Of a stretch of DNA of 36,138 bases, positions 17,237-23,046 are shown piece by piece. Each line of letters starts with the position of its first letter. Positions within the stretch are counted from its first letter, which is position 1. The notes beneath the pieces were generated by a model that was given only the letters and a program-made list of their open reading frames with translations, searched no databases and was not told the origin of the DNA. Made by a program: the position numbers and the translations under genes. This DNA comes from a virus: IMG/VR virus record IMGVR_UViG_3300034279_001199, positions 1 to 36,138 of that record. The stretch is one strand, 5' to 3'.

Positions 17237-17700
17237 GGTGTGGCTCCTTCTTCGGTTGTCTGCGGCACCGGCATCCACCGCCGGGCCTCTTCGTCACTGA
17301 TCTCGGTGATGCGACCGGGCAGGCGTTCGTAGTGGTCGAGGATGTCCCGAAACCACTCCATCCGCTTGCGGTGCTCATCCTGCACTAGCACCATCGCGCG
17401 CCCGTCGATCATCATCGGGCGGCTCATAACGGTGATGACCACGCGCTCCCCGCGGTGGACCCATCGGCCTTGCCACCGGTCGACGTCGGCAGCTCGCGCC
17501 TTCGCTTCGGCATCCTGGCGGCGCTCGACGGCCTCGCACGCATCCTCCATCGCTTCGGCGTCGCGAACGTGTCCGCGCGCCCGGAGGTCGCCGACGACGG
17601 TCCACGCGAACGCGATCCACTCGTCGCCGCGCTCGTCGAGCGGGACAGCGAGCGCGCTTCGGCGGCGCTTGTCGAGGGTGGTGCGAGGCTGCTTCGACAT
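17233..17700 (-). CDS. hypothetical protein, first gene after the terS gap
   Basis: 155 residues from the ATG at 17700 (MSKQPRTTLDKRRRSALAVP). Longer in-frame starts would add a basic, low-information N-terminus, so they are rejected. Charged and Trp-rich with a central strand segment GRWVHRGERVVITVMSRPMM and a helical, Arg/Glu-rich C-terminus. The upstream ribosome site is weak, unusual for this genome, and a 194-bp non-coding gap precedes it, so it may open its own transcript. Function unknown. Confidence 0.6.
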   Translation of the reverse strand: MSKQPRTTLDKRRRSALAVPLDERGDEWIAFAWTVVGDLRARGHVRDAEAMEDACEAVERRQDAEAKARAADVDRWQGRWVHRGERVVITVMSRPMMIDGRAMVLVQDEHRKRMEWFRDILDHYERLPGRITEISDEEARRWMPVPQTTEEGATP

Positions 17701-17749
17701 CGTTGTTTTCGCTTGGTTATGCCACAAGGTACACCGGCAACCCGCGCGC

Positions 17750-17774
17750 GTCCAGCGCTTTCGTTTGGCTGGAC
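17750..17774 (-). promoter_or_regulatory. hairpin in the 194-bp gap upstream of the 17700 gene
   Basis: GTCCAGC at 17750-17756 pairs perfectly with GCTGGAC at 17768-17774 (7 bp, 11-base loop). The gap 17701-17894 is the longest break in the late head/tail genes and contains TTGCCG-type and AT-richer stretches near 17710-17740 that could serve as a promoter, but no convincing -35/-10 pair was found. The hairpin may be a transcript end, a processing site or part of a leader. Confidence 0.35.
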
Positions 17775-17894
17775 CTGGGGATTTTCCGCGGGTACCTAAC
17801 TTTGCGCGGATGAAGCACGGTGAACGCCGCGCCTCGTTTGGCAACGGCCTCTAGCGGTGAATCTGTTTGAAGTGGCGGCGCTCTGTCGGCCGGC

Positions 17895-18347
17895 TCAGAG
17901 GTCGTCAGGTACGCCAGCGTCCTTGTCGCTCCTCTCGGCCAGCACCTCGGCGATCTTCGTGCGAAGGTCGACCTGCACCGGGCCGCCTTCGGGGCCGCTG
18001 AGCTCCAGCCGCTCACGTGCGCACTCATCGATTCGATGCGCCCCAAGCCACGCCTGCGCCGCTCGCCAGTCGCCGCCGAGCGCGGCCTTTGTGCGCACCG
18101 AGACCATCGCCTGCGCGATCTTGCTCTTGGCTGCGCGGACCTGTGCGGCAAAATCGGCAAAGCGTTGCTCACCGGAGTCGGCGCGCGCGATGTAGTCATG
18201 CAGCGTCGTCACGCTGATACCTGCACTTTCGCACGCCAGCCGGTCAGAGCACCCCATGCGGATCGCGTCACACACCGCCTTCGTCATCGCGTCGCTCAGC
18301 ACCAGCGGGCGACCTCGTGGGCGCTTCGACTCCCGGCGCTTAGGCAT
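17895..18347 (-). CDS. terS: terminase small subunit
   Basis: 150 residues. The ATG at 18347 is chosen because GGAGGCGGCCA stands directly upstream; longer in-frame starts run into the tRNA-like sequence. The N-terminus is a basic arm (MPKRRESKRPRGRP) followed by a helix-turn-helix (DRLACESAGISVTTLHDYIA), the DNA-recognition pattern of small terminases, then long helices for ring formation and an acidic end (ERSDKDAGVPDDL). It recognises the packaging site and stimulates TerL. Four small genes separate it from terL. It overlaps the mom-like stop by a few bases. Confidence 0.8.
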   Translation of the reverse strand: MPKRRESKRPRGRPLVLSDAMTKAVCDAIRMGCSDRLACESAGISVTTLHDYIARADSGEQRFADFAAQVRAAKSKIAQAMVSVRTKAALGGDWRAAQAWLGAHRIDECARERLELSGPEGGPVQVDLRTKIAEVLAERSDKDAGVPDDL

Positions 18348-19122
18348 TGGCCGCCTCCGCATGGAGCGTCGGGGTCGGATTCGAACCGCCAATCTCCGGC
18401 TGGACACCGGAGCCCTCCACAGGCCGACGCGCGCCACGGTACATCCGGACTTCATCCGGGATGCTTGCGAAAGGTATCACCGGAACCGTCAGGCGGCTCG
18501 CCCACGTCGGGTCGATGAACCGGACATAGCGCAACTGGTAGCCGGGCAGCGGGCGCGCACCGGCAGCAAGGAACGGCGCCAGCGACGCCCCGCCGCCGAT
18601 GTCGACGCCGTACCGTTTGCCTGCTTCGATTCGGGTCGCCTGACCGGCCGTGGTCAGGCTCTTGGCGGTCGTCACGAACCCATCCGGGAAGCGCACGATC
18701 TGCCCGTTTTCCTTGATCCCTGTCAGCACGAACCCGCTGGCCCGGTAGATCGTCCCGTCGCCGCACTGGCACCCATCGGCGAACGACACGCACCACTTCA
18801 CCTGCGGCGCCTGCTTTGCGAACATGCGGAAGGCGATCGCCAGCGCGCGGGATTCACTGTTGCGCGGGAGGGCCTCGTCGAACGCCATCCTGTTCAACTC
18901 GATCACGCTTTCCCACGGCGCGTCACGCACGAGGGGCAAGATCTTGCGGCGGTCGAGCGGCGGCCCGAACTGCATGGCGCCGTGCAGTCGCCCGCCGATA
19001 AAGGCGCCGAGGCTGATCTGGCTGTTCTGGACTACAGACCCCGAGTAGTGAACGCGCTTCACGATGTCGTCAGCGTCCCGCCGGGTGATGGGCCGGATCT
19101 CGATCGACTTCGCGTCACCCAT
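18340..19122 (-). CDS. mom: Mom-like GNAT-fold adenine DNA modification enzyme
   Basis: 260 residues from the ATG at 19122, preceded by GAGG and overlapping the ParB-like stop by 8 bp. Family marks: H-Y pair in RVHYSGSV (residues 25-26), LHGAMQFGPP (46-55), IELNRMAF (74-81) with SESRALAIAFRMF after it, and WCVSFADGCQCGDGTIYRASGF (110-131). Together these match the GNAT-related Mom family, whose Mu member adds a glycinamide-type group to adenine N6 and blocks restriction. The last ~35 codons are unusual: they coincide with a tRNA-like sequence, and the translated part (IGGSNPTPTL) is what a T-arm reads as. Whether those codons matter to the protein is unknown. No Com-type translational regulator gene was recognised. 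Confidence 0.8.
   Translation of the reverse strand: MGDAKSIEIRPITRRDADDIVKRVHYSGSVVQNSQISLGAFIGGRLHGAMQFGPPLDRRKILPLVRDAPWESVIELNRMAFDEALPRNSESRALAIAFRMFAKQAPQVKWCVSFADGCQCGDGTIYRASGFVLTGIKENGQIVRFPDGFVTTAKSLTTAGQATRIEAGKRYGVDIGGGASLAPFLAAGARPLPGYQLRYVRFIDPTWASRLTVPVIPFASIPDEVRMYRGARRPVEGSGVQPEIGGSNPTPTLHAEAANA
18362..18430 (-). tRNA. compact tRNA-Gly(UCC)-like sequence inside the mom-like gene
   Basis: 69 nt ending in encoded CCA. The acceptor stem is a perfect 7 bp (GCGUCGG with CCGACGC). The anticodon arm is a perfect 6-bp stem (CUCCGG/CCGGAG) around loop UGUCCAG, giving anticodon UCC. The T-loop is canonical UUCGAAU on a stem of GGCGG with CCG-A-CC, one bulged A. The main bacterial glycine identity bases are present: G1-C72, C2-G71, U73, C35 and C36. 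Odd points: position 33 is G instead of U, there is no 8-9 linker, and the D-arm shrinks to CCU-GUGG-AGG. So it could be charged with glycine yet be poor at elongation. It lies wholly within the mom-like reading frame, same strand. It may instead be a decayed tRNA or an old attachment-site relic. Confidence 0.55.
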
Positions 19123-19741
19123 GGAACGCCTCGGCGATGCGTGCGAGCGCGTTTCCGTTGCGGTTGGTGTTGCCGGTGCCCACGAACGGCCCCGCGTCGA
19201 TCGCGTCGCGTAGCGCCGCTTCGACCCGCTCGTGCTGGTCATAAGTCAGCGTGAAAGTCATCTGCCGGAACTCGGGAGCGCCGTCCGGCAGCGCCGCGAA
19301 GGGGTCCTCCGGCGTCGCGCAATCAGCCTTACCGAGAATCGCATTAAGCTCGTCAGCAGACCACCCGAGCCCGTCGAGCGCGGTCTGCTCAGCGTCAAGC
19401 GAGCGCATGACCTCGGCCAGCCCCTCCTCATCCCACGGCGTGATCTCGCTCAGCTTGTTGTCCGCCAGCGCGAGCGCCTCGGCCTGGGCTTCGTCGATGT
19501 CGAGGAAGCGCACCGGCACCTCAGCGAGCCCGAGCTTCTTGGCGGCCTTCCAGCGGGTGTGTCCCGCGATGATCTGCCGGTTCTCCAGCCGCGCGATGAT
19601 GGGCGAGCTGAACCCGAAGCGGCGGATCGACTCGGCCACGCGGTCGACCGGTTCGCCGTCGTTCTTGCGCGGGTTCTTCTTCCACGGCTTGAGCGACGCG
19701 ATCGGCTCGTAGGTCGCCGCTGGTTCGCTTTCGCTGGGCAT
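19115..19741 (-). CDS. ParB/sulfiredoxin-fold nuclease-like DNA-binding protein
   Basis: 208 residues from the ATG at 19741, with GGGAGGTGAGA just upstream. Residues about 12-85 are a ParB N-terminal domain: LKPWKKNPRKND, VAESIRRFGFSSPIIA and the IIAGHTRWKAAKKLG motif. An Asp/Glu-rich helical region follows. Such proteins often stand next to phage terminase and DNA-modification genes; they bind or nick DNA, and some hydrolyse CTP. It opens the late operon and precedes mom and terS. Its exact task is not known. It is transcribed divergently from the early genes at 19880. Confidence 0.8.
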   Translation of the reverse strand: MPSESEPAATYEPIASLKPWKKNPRKNDGEPVDRVAESIRRFGFSSPIIARLENRQIIAGHTRWKAAKKLGLAEVPVRFLDIDEAQAEALALADNKLSEITPWDEEGLAEVMRSLDAEQTALDGLGWSADELNAILGKADCATPEDPFAALPDGAPEFRQMTFTLTYDQHERVEAALRDAIDAGPFVGTGNTNRNGNALARIAEAFHG

Positions 19742-19804
19742 TCTCACCTCCCACACCCATCCTACCTCGCCAGCCGCCCGCCGTCTTTCTCGTCTTCGCG
19801 TTCG

Positions 19805-19857
19805 CTTTCTTCTCTTTAATCGTTGCCGCACGAATCGAGAAAGCTTAAGTGTGGAGC
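19805..19857 (+). promoter_or_regulatory. early promoter copy 1 (53-bp repeated element)
   Basis: This 53-bp stretch matches 20326-20378 at 37 of 53 positions. It has an AT-rich pyrimidine leader (CTTTCTTCTC), a -35-like TTGCCG at 19823-19828, a 17-base spacer containing GAATC and AGA, and a -10-like TAAGTG at 19846-19851. It lies 23 bp before the 19880 gene. Conservation of the whole element between two gene starts, and its AT content in a GC-rich genome, are the main evidence. Confidence 0.6.
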
Positions 19858-19879
19858 ACAACCAACGCGGAGCCACACA

Positions 19880-20323
19880 ATGAACGCCACCTTGACCCAC
19901 ACCTGCCCGAAGTGCGCTGGCGTCGGCACGATGCCCTTCCGCCACATCCACAACGGCGTCTGCTTCCTGTGCAACGGCGCGAAGGCCGTCAGCGAGCGCA
20001 CCGCGGCGCGTTGGCTGGCATCGGAGATGGGTCCGGCTCCCCGGCTGCAGGCCGCCACGAACGCACCCAAGGCGCCCGCGCAGCCGTTCAAGTCCATCAC
20101 CCTCGGCGACTTCGGCACCGTGCGGATCTCCAGGCTGGATGACGGCACCTTCACCGCCCGTGACCTGCTCGTGACCGACTCCGACGGCGACGCCGATAGC
20201 TACTGGCTGCGCTTCTCCGTCGCTGGCGGCCGGGTCAAGGTCGACTCCGAGCACATCCAGAACGGCATGATCCCGCACTGGCGCCGCGCCGAGCGCGCTT
20301 TGCAGGCCGCGCTCAAAGTCTGA
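19880..20323 (+). CDS. early protein with DnaJ-type zinc finger
   Basis: 147 residues from the ATG at 19880, after GGAGCCACACA. The N-terminus has two CxxCxG-type knuckles, CPKCAGVG and CFLCNGAKAV, like half of a DnaJ zinc finger. The C-terminal half is beta-rich (FKSITLGDFGTVRISRLDD, WLRFSVAGGRVKVDSEHIQ). It is the first gene behind promoter copy 1, so it is probably expressed early. A role in host takeover or regulation is possible but only inferred from place; the family is not recognised. Confidence 0.7.
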   Translation: MNATLTHTCPKCAGVGTMPFRHIHNGVCFLCNGAKAVSERTAARWLASEMGPAPRLQAATNAPKAPAQPFKSITLGDFGTVRISRLDDGTFTARDLLVTDSDGDADSYWLRFSVAGGRVKVDSEHIQNGMIPHWRRAERALQAALKV

Positions 20324-20325
20324 AT

Positions 20326-20378
20326 CTTTCTTCTCCAATATCGTTGCCTACTGAATCCAGACAGCTTATCCTCTGAGC
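20326..20378 (+). promoter_or_regulatory. early promoter copy 2 (53-bp repeated element)
   Basis: Second copy of the element at 19805-19857. -35-like TTGCCT at 20344-20349, 17-base spacer, -10-like TATCCT at 20367-20372, then 42 bp to the ATG of the next gene. It starts three bases after the stop of the 19880 gene, so the two early genes each carry their own copy rather than sharing one promoter. Confidence 0.65.
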
Positions 20379-20414
20379 GTGGGCGGCCTGAGTCGCCCGA
20401 TGGGAGCCACCGAC

Positions 20415-20642
20415 ATGTCAGCAGCATCCAAGCGAATCGGCGCGGCCTTGAAGGTCAACAACAACATCGCATACCGGTCGGAGCCCAACGGGTCCGGCAT
20501 GACTCGCGGCTGGTTTAGGCAGAAGCCGGCCGGCGGCTGGACCTACCTCGGCGCGAGCGAAGCGGAGGTAATGAACGACATCCGTGAACAGGAAGAGTAT
20601 CGCGCCGACTTCGACCAGCAGCAGCGCGACGCCAACCGCTGA
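20415..20642 (+). CDS. small early hypothetical protein
   Basis: 75 residues from the ATG at 20415, behind GGGAGCCACCGAC. It reads MSAASKRIGAALKVNNNIAY at the start, has aromatic beta residues in the middle (RGWFRQKPAGGWTYLGASEA) and ends in a charged helix (EYRADFDQQQRDANR). Small soluble proteins of this kind behind a strong early promoter are often host-takeover factors, but nothing specific is recognised. Confidence 0.65.
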   Translation: MSAASKRIGAALKVNNNIAYRSEPNGSGMTRGWFRQKPAGGWTYLGASEAEVMNDIREQEEYRADFDQQQRDANR

Positions 20643-20710
20643 CACCACCCCGACCCAGCCCACGCCGCGCGCGGGCTGCATCGGCATGATGCCGCACTAA
20701 GGGAGCCACG

Positions 20711-20977
20711 ATGGAAGTCACAAACGAAGCCGGCGCACTTGATCTGACCCGCTCATGGTTCGCCCACCGCGAGACAGAACGGCGCAAGCTCGATCTCCCG
20801 CCGCGTCCGCTGCCGGACCTTGCTGACCGGTTTGCGCGGTGGGCCGTTGATCAGGATGCTTGCGCACGGATGTGCCGCAACGCCAGCCAGCCGTCCGCCG
20901 CCGATGGCCACGAAGCCGCCGCGAAAGTGCTGCGCGCTGCCGCCAAAGACGCCGCGTCCGAGACGGTGCCGGCATGA
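20711..20977 (+). CDS. small early hypothetical protein
   Basis: 88 residues behind AAGGGAGCCACG. Mostly helical and charged: WFAHRETERRKLDLPPRPLP, then DACARMCRNASQPSAADGHE and an Ala/Lys-rich helix. Two cysteines are close together (CARMC). The 68 bp before it (20643-20710) contain a short GC-rich inverted repeat but no clear terminator. It is coupled to the next gene by ATGA. Not recognised. Confidence 0.6.
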   Translation: MEVTNEAGALDLTRSWFAHRETERRKLDLPPRPLPDLADRFARWAVDQDACARMCRNASQPSAADGHEAAAKVLRAAAKDAASETVPA

Positions 20978-21351
20978 AGATCCACGGCCAAACCTTCACC
21001 CCCAGCGATGTCACCCGCCTGACGATCAAGCACACCGGCCCCAACGGCACCGGCCTGCTCGACCTCACCGGCCCCGCAGCAGCCGCAGCGATGCGCGAGA
21101 TCGCCCGGCACAGCCGCGCCAACCTCAAAGGCAATCCGCCCGGAGCGCGCCCCGTGTTCCCCAATCGCATCCTCCGCCACATCGAGACAACGCACCCCGC
21201 CACCGTCCACAGCGCGGCGGAATCGGTCGGATGCAGCGTCGGACGGGCGCGGGCGATCGTCGCGGAGCTGGTCGAGGCTGGCGAGGTGGTCGAGGGCGAG
21301 CCGTTGCCTTCGCGGCGCGGGTCGCCGACGAAGACGTACCGCGCGAAGTAG
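20974..21351 (+). CDS. winged-helix DNA-binding protein
   Basis: 125 residues from the ATG at 20974 that overlaps the previous stop. The N-terminal half (MKIHGQTFTPSDVTRLTIKH) includes a basic, proline-containing segment. The C-terminal half has a clear winged-helix pattern: HPATVHSAAESVGCSVGRARAIVAEL is helix-turn-helix, followed by the wing VEAGEVVEGEPLPSRRGSPT. It probably regulates phage or host transcription. It is the last gene of this early operon, immediately before the terminator. Confidence 0.7.
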   Translation: MKIHGQTFTPSDVTRLTIKHTGPNGTGLLDLTGPAAAAAMREIARHSRANLKGNPPGARPVFPNRILRHIETTHPATVHSAAESVGCSVGRARAIVAELVEAGEVVEGEPLPSRRGSPTKTYRAK

Positions 21352-21354
21352 CTA

Positions 21355-21388
21355 CCCCGCGCAGGCGGGCGGCCTGCGCGGGGTTTCT
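21355..21388 (+). terminator. terminator between convergent operons
   Basis: CCCCGCGCAGG at 21355-21365 pairs with CCTGCGCGGGG at 21373-21383 (11 bp, 7-base loop), followed by TTTCT. It lies four bases after the 21351 stop and just before the stop of the opposing operon at 21392. The stem is very strong; the T tract is short, so it works best for the plus strand but may also stall the minus-strand transcript. Confidence 0.8.
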
Positions 21389-21391
21389 GCG

Positions 21392-21595
21392 TCAGCGCAT
21401 CGCGTCCGAGGGTGCAGATGGCGGCGGGTTGAGCGCGTCGGCAGCGGCCCGGCATAGCTCCTCATGGGCCTGCCAGCGTTCGGCCATCTCCAGCAGGCGG
21501 ATCGCATAGTCCGCGTGGAGGTCAACGCGCACGCCCAGCCGCTTGCTGTTGCGAATGTGGGCGCCGGTCGCTCTCAGAAACAGTGCATCATCCAT
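21392..21595 (-). CDS. small hypothetical protein, last gene of the replication operon
   Basis: 67 residues from the ATG at 21595, overlapping the helicase stop by one base (TGATG). Helical: MDDALFLRATGAHIRNSKRL, then DYAIRLLEMAERWQAHEELC, and a Pro/Ser tail. It has no recognised domain. Being coupled to the helicase it may act with replication, but that is only position. Confidence 0.6.
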   Translation of the reverse strand: MDDALFLRATGAHIRNSKRLGVRVDLHADYAIRLLEMAERWQAHEELCRAAADALNPPPSAPSDAMR

Positions 21596-23046
21596 CACAA
21601 TCCCCCGCTTTTCATGAAGTCTTCGTACCCGCCCAGCTTGTGCGTCTGCTCGCGCTCGCTGTAGAACTCGGTCGACTGCCCAGCCCATCGGACCTCAGCC
21701 GTTCCCGTGCGCCCGTTGCGGTGCTTCGCGACGATGATCTCTGCTTCGTGCGGGCTCGCGTCCGGGTTGTAGACGTGGTCCCGATAGACGAACATCACCA
21801 CGTCAGCGTCTTGCTCGATGCCGCCAGAGTCGCGAAGGTCGGACATCCTCGGCCGCTTGTCTTCGCGCTGCTCGCACTGGCGGTTGAGCTGCGCGAGGCA
21901 GATGATCGTAAGCTTCGTGGACTTCGCGAGCCGCTTCATGCGCTCCGTGATCTCCGCGATGGCGCTCGCGTCCGTCTGCCCGCCCCGCTGCTTGCGCATG
22001 ATGAGCCCGAGGTAGTCCACCACGACAGCGCCGATCTCCACGCCCTTGGCCGCGCCCCACCTCACCAGCCTGCGGACCCGCGCTTCAATGTCATCCATGC
22101 TCGCGGACCCGATGCTGGCGACCTTAATCGGCGCCCTGGCCAGCTCGCGCGCGTTGACCAGCGCATCCCACGACGCCTCGCCCACGCGCCCCTCGGCGAG
22201 CTCGCGCGCACTCAGGCCTTCAAGGATCCCGATCGGCACGCCCTTGTCGAACGCATCCACCCGCCGAGCAACGCGCGCAAGGTCACCCATCGCGAGCTCG
22301 GCCCCCTCCATCTCCAGCGCGAAGACGGCGACGATCCCGCCTTGCTGCGCAATCTGCTTCGCAAAGCCCATCGCGAGCGACGTCTTCCCCATCGCCGGGC
22401 GCGCGCCGACGATCACGAGCTGCCCAGGCCCGAAGCGCGGCACGATCTCCGCAAGCTCCGGTAGCCCGACGGCGTACCCCGGCAACGGCTCGCCCTTGCT
22501 GGCGCGGTCGACCCGCTCAAAAGCCCCGTCGATCAGGTCGTTCCATTCCAGCCAGTCGCTCTCAATGCTGGTTCCCGTCGCCACCGAGTCGAGCTGCGAC
22601 ACCAGCTCCGCCGTGATCTCCTCTGCCGTGCCCACCTCGTCGAACGCAGCCTCCACCTTCGCCTGCATGGTCGCGATCAGACGCCGTAGCCGCGCCTTCT
22701 CGGCGATGATCTTCGCGTAGTGGGGCAGGCTGGCAGTCGAGGGGCAAAAGTCGTGCAGCCCCGTGATGTACGCGAGCCCGCCGTACTGCTCATCATCCCC
22801 GCCGCGGTAGGCCCGCTCGGTCACGCTCACGAGGTCGACCGCCTCGGCGGCGTTGTGCATATGGACCATCATCAGCCACAAAGCGGCATGATCTGGCCGG
22901 TAAAAGTCGGTCGGCTTGACGATCTCGGCGCACTCCTCGATCTGGCGCGGCGAGTCGATGACGCCGCCCAACAGCGCCCGCTCGGCGTCAAGCGCTTGCG
23001 GGAAGATCCGCGCGTCGAGAACCTGCGACTCTTGCCGGCGGTTCAT
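21595..23046 (-). CDS. dnaB: replicative DNA helicase, DnaB family
   Basis: 483 residues, ATG overlapping the initiator stop (ATGA). N-terminal DnaB domain at residues 16-110 (PQALDAERALLGGVID, FYRPDHAALW), linker helices, then the RecA-like motor: Walker A GARPAMGKT at 214-222, Walker B-type VVVDYLGLIM, and the downstream AQLNRQCEQREDKRPRMSDL with SGGIEQDADVVMFVYRD. All hallmarks of a complete hexameric helicase. It lies right after the initiator, as expected for a theta-replicating phage that brings its own helicase. Confidence 0.93.
   Translation of the reverse strand: MNRRQESQVLDARIFPQALDAERALLGGVIDSPRQIEECAEIVKPTDFYRPDHAALWLMMVHMHNAAEAVDLVSVTERAYRGGDDEQYGGLAYITGLHDFCPSTASLPHYAKIIAEKARLRRLIATMQAKVEAAFDEVGTAEEITAELVSQLDSVATGTSIESDWLEWNDLIDGAFERVDRASKGEPLPGYAVGLPELAEIVPRFGPGQLVIVGARPAMGKTSLAMGFAKQIAQQGGIVAVFALEMEGAELAMGDLARVARRVDAFDKGVPIGILEGLSARELAEGRVGEASWDALVNARELARAPIKVASIGSASMDDIEARVRRLVRWGAAKGVEIGAVVVDYLGLIMRKQRGGQTDASAIAEITERMKRLAKSTKLTIICLAQLNRQCEQREDKRPRMSDLRDSGGIEQDADVVMFVYRDHVYNPDASPHEAEIIVAKHRNGRTGTAEVRWAGQSTEFYSEREQTHKLGGYEDFMKSGGL

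Noticed and set aside
19115-20338. Very long start of the ParB-like gene (407 codons)
   Set aside because: The extra part runs antisense through the zinc-finger early gene and the divergent promoter; the ATG at 19741 has a strong ribosome site.
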